A DNA stretch of 64,000 nt from NCBI RefSeq assembly GCF_004770615.1, contig NZ_RQER01000004.1, positions 310,001 through 374,000 of the forward strand. Direction: 5' to 3'. The notes beneath the pieces were generated by a model. The model did not search any database and was not told the origin of the DNA. It saw nothing but the letters and a program-made list of their open reading frames with translations. A program made the position numbers and the translations under genes. Below, one piece after another: positions 44,319 through 52,594 of the stretch; the first letter of the stretch is position 1; every line of letters begins with the position of its first letter. This DNA comes from Leptospira langatensis (lineage in GTDB: Bacteria > Spirochaetota > Leptospiria > Leptospirales > Leptospiraceae).

Positions 44319-44927
44319 TCAGCTAGATTTTGCGCTGAACAATCCGATGTCCTTTCTAACGTGCTTCGATTCCCATTCGGATAGAGTCATCCCCTCTTCC
44401 TGGGCTTTCTTTTCTCTATAAGAATTTACTAATTTGAATGTAAGAGGATATCCTGCAATCCCCAACGGGATCCCGAATGCGAAACCGCCCACGAACATTG
44501 GGAGTCCCATCTTATCCAAAAGAAAAATACTCCAATGATAGAAGCCTGTGATGAGATCCATAGACTCGGATTGCTTTGATATGGAAAGCAAAGTATCGAA
44601 GCTGACCTCTTGGAAAGGAATGTTGAACAAGAAAAGTATATTCTTCCCGATCCAATAGAATAGGGAATAAAAGAAAGGAACCGTTGCCGCATTCGTGATC
44701 CAGATCATCGCTATCGCGATCGGAAGATAGAATCGAATCCCTATCACACGAAGAAGGACCCAAGTTCCAAGCCCCAAATACATCTGCACACCGACTAAAG
44801 GTGTCATTGCCCATATCAATCCGATCGTGGTACCTAAACAAAGTTCGTGAATGGGGGCGTGAGATTCTTGGAAGGGCAGAATGATCTGTTTATGAAGAAT
44901 TCTGCCAATAGCTCTAAGAAAATTCAT
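44319..44927 (-). CDS. DUF2062 membrane protein
   Basis: A 202-residue protein with three or four membrane segments. The DUF2062 signature LGTTIGLIWAMTPLVGVQMY opens it, then LPIAIAMIWITNAATVPFFY and a final FGIPLGIAGYPLTFKLV. The family is widespread, of unknown function, and often found with cell-envelope glycan genes. It follows the TPR lipoprotein gene by 18 bases, so the two form an operon. Confidence 0.88.
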   Translation of the reverse strand: MNFLRAIGRILHKQIILPFQESHAPIHELCLGTTIGLIWAMTPLVGVQMYLGLGTWVLLRVIGIRFYLPIAIAMIWITNAATVPFFYSLFYWIGKNILFLFNIPFQEVSFDTLLSISKQSESMDLITGFYHWSIFLLDKMGLPMFVGGFAFGIPLGIAGYPLTFKLVNSYREKKAQEEGMTLSEWESKHVRKDIGLFSAKSS

Positions 44928-44945
44928 GAGGAGATTGTTCCTGTA

Positions 44946-45734
44946 TTATTTAGAACCGGCTGCTTTCGCATATTGTTCCCAGGATTTGGAGTATTTCTCC
45001 ATGGCCGGAAATAATTCGAATGCCTTTTTTGCGGATTCGGCAGCGGCCCGAGGATTTTTTTCGAAATCATTTTGTAATTTTGCAAGAAGGTAATATGTTT
45101 CTGCCTGAATGATAGAATCCCTATATTCAGTTTCTATTCCCTTCTTCAAATATAAAATAGAAGAAACCTTATCTCGATTCAGTAGATATACGAGTCCCAT
45201 TCCATAATAAGCGGAACCTTCCGGTTTGGCGGAGATCGATTTAGAATACCAGTCCAGAGCGTCCTTTCTCAGATCCTGAGATAAGAAAAGATTTCCCAGA
45301 TCTGTCATGAGCATAGAGGTATATTCCTTATCTTTTAAGGCCTCGGCTACTGTAAGAGCCTTCTTAAAGTCGGACTCTGCCTTTTTATATTCCTTCTGAT
45401 GATTCCTGATCTGAGCGATCCCTCGCAAGCAGTCGATAGAAGCAGGATTCTCTTTTAAGCAAAGCTTATATTCTTTTTCCGCGGCGGGATCGTCTTTGCG
45501 AAGATACGACATCCATCCTCGAAGATAATGGACCTGATCCGTCTTGCCCGTCTTAAGTAATTTACTCTTCGCCTTTTCTACCGACTCGGAGATATGACCC
45601 GAGTCCAATAGATCTCGAATTTCTAAAATAGTAGGCTCTTCTTTAGCCCCATCGCAGGATAGGATAAGAGCAAAAATGCTGATCGCTTGTATTAGTGGGA
45701 TAAAACGTGAATTTGTAGGAAGACTAAAGCTCAT
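44946..45734 (-). CDS. TPR-repeat lipoprotein
   Basis: About 262 residues. ATG 45734 is preferred to a TTG three codons upstream. The signal ends L-I-L-S-C, giving a lipoprotein. Behind it are about five tetratricopeptide units (DQVHYLRGWMSYLRKDDPAA, SIDCLRGIAQIRNHQKEYKK, MLMTDLGNLFLSQDLRKDAL, GSAYYGMGLVYLLNRDKVSS and the last one near 215-240). TPR lipoproteins scaffold envelope complexes. Partner unknown. First gene of the pair with DUF2062. Confidence 0.85.
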   Translation of the reverse strand: MSFSLPTNSRFIPLIQAISIFALILSCDGAKEEPTILEIRDLLDSGHISESVEKAKSKLLKTGKTDQVHYLRGWMSYLRKDDPAAEKEYKLCLKENPASIDCLRGIAQIRNHQKEYKKAESDFKKALTVAEALKDKEYTSMLMTDLGNLFLSQDLRKDALDWYSKSISAKPEGSAYYGMGLVYLLNRDKVSSILYLKKGIETEYRDSIIQAETYYLLAKLQNDFEKNPRAAAESAKKAFELFPAMEKYSKSWEQYAKAAGSK

Positions 45735-45743
45735 TCTAATCAA

Positions 45744-46089
45744 TGTGGGAACTTTTTCATACTGCCTGGTATTGTTCGCCTGGCAAACAGGAATTTCAGG
45801 CTTTTTGTTTCGGACCGATAAAATACGCCGATTTTTCCGGAAAAAGTGCAGTAGATACGTTTTTTTAGACGTTTTTTTTACTTCTAATCCTCTTTAAGCT
45901 TCCCGAAAGAAGGATGAGCGTCTCTTCCTTCTTCCTGAACTTAAGCAAAAAATATTCACTCGAATGTGGGAATAATAATATTGGAAATTATTATTTTCCT
46001 AATTTCCGAAACGAAAACGCTTGTTAGTCGGAGAACGATTGACGAGAGAATCTAACTCAATGGAGGATGGTTCCTAACCTTCCTGCCTA
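45744..46089. other. Intergenic region between divergent genes, 346 bases
   Basis: No protein-coding or RNA gene recognised. It separates the TPR lipoprotein gene (minus) from the SpoIIE phosphatase gene (plus). It holds several T-rich tracts (near 45860-45880) and the overlapping inverted repeats at 45971-46007. Confidence 0.55.
45971..46007 (+). repeat. Two overlapping, mutually exclusive inverted repeats upstream of a SpoIIE gene
   Basis: AATAATAAT (45971-45979) pairs with ATTATTATT (45987-45995). GGAAATTA (45983-45990), which overlaps the second arm, pairs with TAATTTCC (46000-46007). Both are perfect, so only one of the two hairpins can form at a time. They end 82 bases before the SpoIIE phosphatase gene, an arrangement like a leader switch, though paired operators are possible. 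Confidence 0.5.
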
Positions 46090-48195
46090 ATGCACATTTC
46101 GAAGTATTTATTTTTCTTACTCGGGCCTATCGGTTTTCTGATCTTTCTTTTGTCCCTCACTCCGTGGCATAAGGAAGAGAATCTTCGCGCCTATCACGGA
46201 GTAATCGACCTAAGAGGGGTCCAAGACGCCTCCTCGGGACCTGTAGACCTTTCAGGAGAATGGGAATTCTTCTGGAGCCAAGAACCTGGGCAGATCTTAG
46301 AATCTTTCCGCGGCACCATGACTGTTCCTGGATCTTGGAATAGAGAGACGGAACTACACCCATCCTACGACAGACTCGGATATGCCACCTATCGTTTAAA
46401 GATATTAGTCCCGGATGTATGGGTAGGCAAAGTACTTACGATGAGCTTAGGAACGGTTTGGAGTTCCTACAGACTCTACATGGACGGAGAGATCCTAGGA
46501 GAGTCCGGGATCCCCTCTAGTAATCCTGAGTCCGGTCTCGCCAGAGTGCAACCCCGTTCCTTCTCCTTTATTCCTAGCTCAAACCAAGTTGTGATCGAGA
46601 TCTTTGTAGCGAATACGTACGCTAGAGAAGGTGGGATCAGCTCTCCCGTTAAACTTGGCCCTTCCGAAGTTATGTTATCCACTCGGATAAGAGCGATGTT
46701 CATAGACATCTTTGCCTTTTCGAGCCTGGTGATCATGGGCCTCTATCATATTTCCTTGTATTTATATCTGAGATCCAGTAAGGCTCCTCTGTATTTCGGG
46801 ATTATGAGTATGGCGATCGGTGTTCGCGCCTTGGTCACGAATACAAGGCTTCTCATGGAGTTCTTTCCTTCCGTTCCTCAAAGCGGAGTACAGACCATAG
46901 AGCAGATCTCTATGATGATCGCGGTTGCTCTTTATATTCTATTTTTCTTAGAGACTTTTACCGCTTATGTTTCCGAGATCTTTGTAAAGGCTTCTTTAGG
47001 GATAGTCGCCGTTTTTATAGCGATTACTCTTTTCAGTTCCTTAGAGTTCAATAGCAACAAGATCATGTACTTCCACATGTTCATTGCGGTTACGATCGCA
47101 TACGTTCTCTTTGTGATCTTGCGCATCGACTTCGACCAAGAAAGCAATTCTTCTTACGTTCTGTATGGTTCCGGCCTCTTATTCTTGGGAGTGGCTATCG
47201 ACTTATTCTATACCTATGTCCTAAAGGTTTCCTCTCACCAATTGTCCCATATTGCGTTAGTATTCTTCGTATTCCTTCAATCTCTCGTGATTGCTTCGGA
47301 TCGCTCCTCTAAATACAAAGAGGCAAAACTACTTACCGAAGACTTGCAGACCATGAACCTCGAATTATTCGAGATGAAAGAAAAACTGGTCCAAAAAGTA
47401 GAAGATAGGACGAGGACCCTGAATGATACTCTCCAGCAGATCAATCGAGAACTCGAGATCGCGCAGAACGTACAAAGAAAGATCCTGACTCCTCCGGAAA
47501 GAGAGATCAAGGGGATCCGCTTCGATTATGTATATAAGCCTTTGGAAAAAGTGGGCGGAGACTTCTTGGATATTTCCGAGATCAAACCGGGACAGGTGCG
47601 TGTGCTTCTTGCAGATGCCGTCGGTCACGGGGTCCAGGCCAGTTTGATGACCATGGCCTTGAAAACAGAGTATGAAGAGTTAAAGAAACTGGAATGTCCC
47701 ACTTTTGTACTCAGAGAATTGAATGGAAGATTCTTGCGTAAGTTCGATACTCTCGAGAGTATCTTTCCTTGCTTTGTAGCGGATATCTATCTGGATAAAA
47801 AAGAAGTCCTCTATGCTTCCGCAGGACATCCGGATCAAGTGCTGCTTTCTCCCGACGGAAAATACGAATTATTACATAAAACCGGACCGATCTTAGGTCT
47901 CTTCGACGATCTTGAAGTCGAACTTGCCACCTATCCTTTCCCATTAGGAAGTCGTTTATTATTGTTCTCTGATGGACTTATAGAGAACAGGAGAAAGGAA
48001 AATCGCTGGAGCACTGTGGAGACGATCGCCTCTAAGGCGGGAACTCTTTCCGGCTCCAGTTTACAAAAACTATTAGAAGAACTAGTCGTGATGGAAGAAA
48101 GGTCCCGAGGAGACGAACAACGCTACGACGATATCACGATCATAGCGATCGAATCCAGGGACCAACCTCAACTCTCCGATTCGAACCGCCTATAA
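46090..48195 (+). CDS. 7TMR-DISM sensor with SpoIIE phosphatase output
   Basis: A 701-residue membrane phosphatase. A signal/TM at about 5-22 precedes a periplasmic 7TMR-DISMED2-type sensor (SGEWEFFWSQEPGQ, then TVPGSWNRETELHPSYDRLG and LGYATYRLKI), seven TM segments (about 205-405) and a coiled linker (ELFEMKEKLVQKVEDRTRTL). The SpoIIE/PP2C domain (about 455-690) has EKVGGDFLDISE, LLADAVGHGVQASLMTMAL, ASAGHPDQVLL and LFSDGLIENRRKEN. It should dephosphorylate an anti-sigma antagonist in response to a periplasmic ligand, possibly a sugar or lipid. A hairpin-rich leader precedes it. Second such phosphatase in the window. Confidence 0.93.
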   Translation: MHISKYLFFLLGPIGFLIFLLSLTPWHKEENLRAYHGVIDLRGVQDASSGPVDLSGEWEFFWSQEPGQILESFRGTMTVPGSWNRETELHPSYDRLGYATYRLKILVPDVWVGKVLTMSLGTVWSSYRLYMDGEILGESGIPSSNPESGLARVQPRSFSFIPSSNQVVIEIFVANTYAREGGISSPVKLGPSEVMLSTRIRAMFIDIFAFSSLVIMGLYHISLYLYLRSSKAPLYFGIMSMAIGVRALVTNTRLLMEFFPSVPQSGVQTIEQISMMIAVALYILFFLETFTAYVSEIFVKASLGIVAVFIAITLFSSLEFNSNKIMYFHMFIAVTIAYVLFVILRIDFDQESNSSYVLYGSGLLFLGVAIDLFYTYVLKVSSHQLSHIALVFFVFLQSLVIASDRSSKYKEAKLLTEDLQTMNLELFEMKEKLVQKVEDRTRTLNDTLQQINRELEIAQNVQRKILTPPEREIKGIRFDYVYKPLEKVGGDFLDISEIKPGQVRVLLADAVGHGVQASLMTMALKTEYEELKKLECPTFVLRELNGRFLRKFDTLESIFPCFVADIYLDKKEVLYASAGHPDQVLLSPDGKYELLHKTGPILGLFDDLEVELATYPFPLGSRLLLFSDGLIENRRKENRWSTVETIASKAGTLSGSSLQKLLEELVVMEERSRGDEQRYDDITIIAIESRDQPQLSDSNRL

Positions 48196-48209
48196 ACGGC
48201 GGTCCTTGG

Positions 48210-48575
48210 TTAGCCTTCCTTTCTTAAAAGAAGAAGGGTAAGTAACCCACAAAGAAATTCAAAACCGCTCGGCAATAAAAGCATAGGATTCGCCATTCCT
48301 AGTAAAACGAAAATGGCGATCGCCACAAATTGAAAGCTTCTAGAATGAGTAGTTAATTTCAGAAAGGGACGTATATTCCAACTTCCCATTTGAAAATAAA
48401 AATATCCTAATATTGCGAGAGCAACTCCTACAACTCGGACCCAAACATCCTCCGCGCTTAAAAGGAAAAGGCTTAGAAAAAGATCGGGAACCAGGATCAG
48501 CAAGGTCCCTTCGATCAATAGAAATACACCGAAATATTGCACACTCTTTGCAGCATTTATCATGCGCAAATGCAT
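48210..48575 (-). CDS. Small integral membrane protein, 121 aa
   Basis: Four probable membrane segments (about 11-33, 44-62, 79-94 and 98-116), very short loops, no soluble domain and no named family I recognise. It may start at ATG 48563 instead. It is convergent with the SpoIIE gene (14 bases between stops) and separated from the hydratase operon by that operon's terminator. Function unknown. Confidence 0.7.
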   Translation of the reverse strand: MHLRMINAAKSVQYFGVFLLIEGTLLILVPDLFLSLFLLSAEDVWVRVVGVALAILGYFYFQMGSWNIRPFLKLTTHSRSFQFVAIAIFVLLGMANPMLLLPSGFEFLCGLLTLLLLRKEG

Positions 48576-48631
48576 ACTCCAATCACGCGCAAGGGCAATC
48601 GCTTTTTATTTCTTAGATATTGAGAAGATAT

Positions 48632-48658
48632 AAAAAAGCCCTCGGAATCGAGGGCTTT
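48632..48658 (-). terminator. Rho-independent terminator of the hydratase pair
   Basis: AAAGCCCTCG (48635-48644) pairs with CGAGGGCTTT (48649-48658) over a four-base loop. On the minus strand it is followed by a T run. It lies 26 bases past the stop of the 48684 gene. Confidence 0.95.
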
Positions 48659-48683
48659 CTCCAAATAGTTTGTTAGGAAAATC

Positions 48684-49100
48684 TTAGCAAACTACAACTA
48701 ATTCGCCAGAAGCTTTTACTTCTCCGGATTCGTCTGCAGCTTCTACTGCAACCGTAAGAAGTTTCTCTCCATTTTCTTCTTTCTTGCGTTTGATCTTTCC
48801 AGAACAGGTTAACTTTTGTCCAGGCTTAGTCATTGCTTTGAAAGTAACCCCGAACTCCCTGATCTGCTTTTGGTCTGCCCAAGCAGTGCAAAGTCTTCCG
48901 ATCTGAGCCATTACGAACATCCCGTGCGCGATGGTGCCGTCTAATCCAGTCTTACGAGCAAAATCCGGATCGTTATGGATCGGGTTAAAATCGCCACTCG
49001 CTCCCGCATAACGCACTAGGTTTGCGTGAGTCACTGGATCCACTTTTAAAGGAGGGAGTTCTTGTCCTACTTCGTATTTATCGAATTCAATCTTACTCAT
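48684..49100 (-). CDS. MaoC-like (R)-hydratase/dehydratase, subunit B-like
   Basis: A single hot-dog-fold protein, 138 residues. The hydratase motif is clear: RYAGASGDFNPIHNDPDFA (Asp and His of the catalytic pair) followed by GTIAHGMFVMAQIGRL. MaoC-like proteins hydrate trans-2-enoyl thioesters or dehydrate 3-hydroxyacyl thioesters. The gene lies 13 bases after the 49114 gene, which carries a related N-terminal-type domain, so the two probably make a heterodimer like HadA/HadB. Ends with its own strong terminator. Confidence 0.9.
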   Translation of the reverse strand: MSKIEFDKYEVGQELPPLKVDPVTHANLVRYAGASGDFNPIHNDPDFARKTGLDGTIAHGMFVMAQIGRLCTAWADQKQIREFGVTFKAMTKPGQKLTCSGKIKRKKEENGEKLLTVAVEAADESGEVKASGELVVVC

Positions 49101-49113
49101 GGTTTTCCTCCGA

Positions 49114-49566
49114 TCATTGTTCCGGCTTACGGATAAAAATAGACATTTCAGCTTCGATCACTGTGTCGCCTTTCGCGTCTTTGATCGTAGTCTTGAATGT
49201 CATCGTATCCATCTTACCAACGGTAACGTTAACGCACTCTCCCTGAGAAGATACTCTACCGGGATAAAGGGTCTTAACATAGTTATATTTTTCTTTTAGG
49301 TGAAGAATTCTGGAAGTGTCCACTCCCATGTTTTCCATATCCTTCCATATTTTAGGATATCCCCAAAATTGGATCACAGTTGGAAATGTAGGAGGAGCCG
49401 GAATATCTTCGAAGCCTGCTTTCTTAGCGGCTTCTACATCGAAGTAGATAGGATTGGTTTCGCCGATCGCTTGGCAAAACTCTTTGATCTTTCCTCTCTC
49501 CACATCGAATTCGTAACGATCGAGTTTTGTGCCGATCAGGTCTTTTGAAATGCCTTTTTCTGCCAT
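49114..49566 (-). CDS. FAS1/HadA-type dehydratase subunit (N-terminal MaoC-like domain)
   Basis: A 150-residue hot-dog protein of the N-terminal MaoC/FAS1-dehydratase type, with [40 protein letters not shown] and [16 protein letters not shown]. This kind is usually structural, supplying a long binding groove for the acyl chain, while the partner (next gene, 13 bases downstream) holds the catalytic pair. Together they should act in fatty-acid or hydroxyacyl metabolism. The gene starts 102 bases from the AACGAACGTT motif. Confidence 0.88.
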   Translation of the reverse strand: MAEKGISKDLIGTKLDRYEFDVERGKIKEFCQAIGETNPIYFDVEAAKKAGFEDIPAPPTFPTVIQFWGYPKIWKDMENMGVDTSRILHLKEKYNYVKTLYPGRVSSQGECVNVTVGKMDTMTFKTTIKDAKGDTVIEAEMSIFIRKPEQ

Positions 49567-49667
49567 AATCCTTTCCTTGGATTGGTGTTAAAAACTTTCC
49601 TAGAATCGAAATAGTTTTATCTCCCTATATTTTGGAGACCAACTATTCCAGTCCATTGCTTTTTACT

Positions 49668-49678
49668 AACGAACGTTC
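49668..49678. promoter_or_regulatory. AACGAACGTTC motif between the hydratase pair and sulfatase-like gene
   Basis: An exact copy of the window's intergenic 10-mer plus a C, in the divergent space between the hydratase operon (start 49566) and the sulfatase-like gene (start 49770). It could control either or both. Confidence 0.4.
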
Positions 49679-49769
49679 TGTTCGGAAAAACAGTCGTTCA
49701 CCGAATACTGTTCATTCGAATGATAAGGGTTGTAAAGTTAAACGTAGGCAAAATCCTGACCTTGTCCTT

Positions 49770-52169
49770 ATGATTTCTTTTGAACCCAAACTTTCCAGGA
49801 TCGGTATATATTGCCTTGCCTTCTTTCTCTTAACAGAATGCAGACAATTGTCCTCTCGCTCTTTCTTCCAAGAAGAAGAGACAGTAATTCCAGTATGGGA
49901 TGGGCTTCGCTCCTTAACTAGATCCGGAAGCGTTTGCCAAGGCGATCCTGAAGAAGCGATCAAGAAGATCTCCTATCACTATAAAAAGAATCCTTCCAGA
50001 TATTCCGGGCTTTCCGTTAAAGAAAGATGGAGGAACGTACAACTTACAGTATTAAAGGATAAGGAAAATCTTCTGAATGAATCTAGGGACAGTTTGTTCC
50101 TCTTTCAGAATGGAGACTGTTCTCTATCTTCCGAATTCACGATCAAAGACGCTGAGCTTTCCTATTCTTCAAAAACTATATTCAGTTTTTCTACTGCAGT
50201 TCTTTCCCAGTCAGGAGAGAAGGTTCCTGCCTCCGGCAAGTTGGAGATTTCCTTAGGACAAACCCAAATATTCTCCAGAGAAGTTTCCGGCAAAGGGGAT
50301 AATTGGCAGGATTTCGAGATCCCGATAGGAGAAAATATAGCAAAACTTCTCAGATCCAAACCTGCACCCAATTGGAATTTCAAATGGATCCCTAAACAAG
50401 GAGGAGATCTCATCTTTCTGGGTCAGCCAATATTGTATTCCAAGGTATCCGACATCCAAGATTGGGGATCTAAGGAAAACCTAATATTGATCGTAGTAGA
50501 CGCACTTAGGCCGGATCGTTTAGGCTTTGGAGGTTCTCCAGTCGCTACCAGCCCAAATTTGGATCAGCTTGCCTCCGAGTCTGTGCTATTTGAAAACGCC
50601 TTCTCGAATGGGAATTGGACTAAACCAAGCATGATCTCCTTTTTCACTTCTAAGATCGCCTCCGAACTGGGTTTAGGAAACGCTTGGTTCTATTCTACGA
50701 ATCTACACAGAAAGATCTTTTATTCCAAGGCTCCTTCTACCCTGCCAAATCATCTAAGAGAAAAAGGGTATTTAACTGCGAGCTTCATGAATAATGTCTT
50801 TCTCTTGGACTATACGGGAGTGGGAGTCGATTTAGGTTTTCATAAACTATTCCAGCCGGGAAAAGATAAGGCGGATACGGAACTGATCCTGGCAGAGTCG
50901 TCAAAATTCCTGAAAGAAAACAAGGACAGAAGATTCTTTCTTCATATTAACATCAATACCCCTCACTATCCTTATCTTCCCGAAAGAAAATATATAGAGG
51001 CATTGGAGAAACAAACCCCCACTCAGGTTTGGAACCAGTATGATCCGTTCGTGAAAAAGTATATGGCAGAGATCTTATATACCGACGAGGTCATCGGAAA
51101 GATCTTAGAGGAAGCTAAGAAGAACGGAGTCTTCGATAAGACCTGGATCGCAGTCGTTGCCGATCACGGGGAACTGCAATCACTAGAGCATTATTACCAT
51201 CATCATTTTGTTGCGGAAAATCTACACGCGCATGGAGAATCCCATTACGACGAAGAGATCAAGGTGCCTTGGATCCTTCATCCCCCGCTTTCGGCTAAGA
51301 CTTATATCAAGAAATGGAAATTCCCGGACCAAGTCTCCCTTCTTTCCTTATTTCCTACCTTAGTTGGTGCATTAGGTTTTCCTTGTGGAGCCAAGGCCTG
51401 CGATGGGAACGATTATTCTCTCGCGATGTTCGGAGATTCAGGGCCGGAAAAAGAAGAATATATATATACGGAAGGAAGATTCTCCGAATCCATCCGAAGT
51501 AAGGAATTCAAGCTTATCCGAAGATATCCCGGCTACGATTTTGTACGTAGAACAAAAGAAGGACTTCCACATCAAATGTCCGAGGAACTTTACGATCTGG
51601 TCAAGGATCCTCAAGAATCCAAGAACCTCGCCTTAGAACCTTCTACTTTGCTAAACAGAGCAAGAGAGGAATTAGCGGCCCATAGTTTAAAAAAGAATAC
51701 CTTCCGACTTAGATTGCCTGCTTGCGCAAAAGATTGTTTGCGTAAAGTGGATCTAAATCTGCAAGGAGGGATCTACAGGATCTTTTCCCAAGACGATTTT
51801 CATTTAGACAGAGTAGAAGCAAGATCGGCCTCGATTAGCGTCCGACAAACTGCAGGAAAAGAAGTGATACTTTCCTTTCAAACGGTGGAGCCAGCTTTCG
51901 GCTTCCGGCTATCTATCACAAAGGACGGAGCGTTAGAAGATTATAAATCCGGAAAATGGGGAATTCTTTCCAGTGCAAGCGTAGGACTATATGCGACATC
52001 TCCGGAGACAGTCGCCTCCTCTCGGCAACCATACGAATTCAAAACTTCTAATTTACCTTACTGGTACAACGACGCCGGCCTTACAGGCAACACCGACTCT
52101 TCGGAGCAAGCAGCTCTAGGAAAAGAAGTACGCAAAGTATTGGAGAGCTGGGGTTATATCCACGAGTAA
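49770..52169 (+). CDS. Sulfatase-fold lipoprotein without a sulfatase cysteine
   Basis: About 799 residues. ATG 49770 begins a lipoprotein-like signal (PKLSRIGIYCLAFFLLTEC); an in-frame TTG 138 bases upstream is unlikely. The alkaline-phosphatase/sulfatase fold shows VVDALRPDRLGFGG, then NWTKPSMISFFTSK where sulfatases have C-x-P-x-R, here Thr at the nucleophile position, and WIAVVADHGELQ. A formylglycine sulfatase is therefore excluded by sequence; a phosphodiesterase or phosphoglycerol/phosphoethanolamine transferase-like role fits better. A C-terminal region of about 150 residues contains a cysteine pair (PACAKDC). Substrate unknown. Confidence 0.85.
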   Translation: MISFEPKLSRIGIYCLAFFLLTECRQLSSRSFFQEEETVIPVWDGLRSLTRSGSVCQGDPEEAIKKISYHYKKNPSRYSGLSVKERWRNVQLTVLKDKENLLNESRDSLFLFQNGDCSLSSEFTIKDAELSYSSKTIFSFSTAVLSQSGEKVPASGKLEISLGQTQIFSREVSGKGDNWQDFEIPIGENIAKLLRSKPAPNWNFKWIPKQGGDLIFLGQPILYSKVSDIQDWGSKENLILIVVDALRPDRLGFGGSPVATSPNLDQLASESVLFENAFSNGNWTKPSMISFFTSKIASELGLGNAWFYSTNLHRKIFYSKAPSTLPNHLREKGYLTASFMNNVFLLDYTGVGVDLGFHKLFQPGKDKADTELILAESSKFLKENKDRRFFLHININTPHYPYLPERKYIEALEKQTPTQVWNQYDPFVKKYMAEILYTDEVIGKILEEAKKNGVFDKTWIAVVADHGELQSLEHYYHHHFVAENLHAHGESHYDEEIKVPWILHPPLSAKTYIKKWKFPDQVSLLSLFPTLVGALGFPCGAKACDGNDYSLAMFGDSGPEKEEYIYTEGRFSESIRSKEFKLIRRYPGYDFVRRTKEGLPHQMSEELYDLVKDPQESKNLALEPSTLLNRAREELAAHSLKKNTFRLRLPACAKDCLRKVDLNLQGGIYRIFSQDDFHLDRVEARSASISVRQTAGKEVILSFQTVEPAFGFRLSITKDGALEDYKSGKWGILSSASVGLYATSPETVASSRQPYEFKTSNLPYWYNDAGLTGNTDSSEQAALGKEVRKVLESWGYIHE

Positions 52170-52277
52170 AACTAATTTTACATCCAAGTTCTTATTCCCG
52201 GATCGCAAAACCTCCTTGCATTTTCCCACTTCTGCCCTACTTTATTTCGATAAAACCAAAGAACTCGGGTGAAAAGA

Positions 52278-52505
52278 ATGAAACTGAAAAATGCGATCCT
52301 ATGCGGACTATTCCTAATTTTACTTTCCAATTGCGGCTCCAACCCGGTGCAACGCTGCCAGGATAGAAGAAAGGTAATGAGAGACGCAGTTTGCCAAGCT
52401 GTCTCTGCGCATATCGGAACTAGCACTTATAACGATAGTTTGGTTGCCTGCTTATTACAGGATAACGAATACAACGATTGTTCTAAAGAAAGCTATTTTA
52501 AATAA
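52278..52505 (+). CDS. Small Cys-rich lipoprotein, 75 aa
   Basis: The signal MKLKNAILCGLFLILLSNC ends with a lipobox L-S-N-C, and the mature part has five further cysteines, for example RCQDRRK, AVCQAV, ACLLQD and DCSKES. I prefer ATG 52278 to the GTG at 52269. No family recognised. It follows the sulfatase-like gene by 108 bases and converges on an OmpA-like gene. Disulfide-stabilised, surface or periplasmic location is likely; function unknown. Confidence 0.75.
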   Translation: MKLKNAILCGLFLILLSNCGSNPVQRCQDRRKVMRDAVCQAVSAHIGTSTYNDSLVACLLQDNEYNDCSKESYFK

Positions 52506-52594
52506 ATCTAAACTATTCGGCGAGGATCTACAATTCTCATTCGCTCGGACATTCTCGATCGTAGATCCGTATTTGGATCTATATTCCGATCGGA

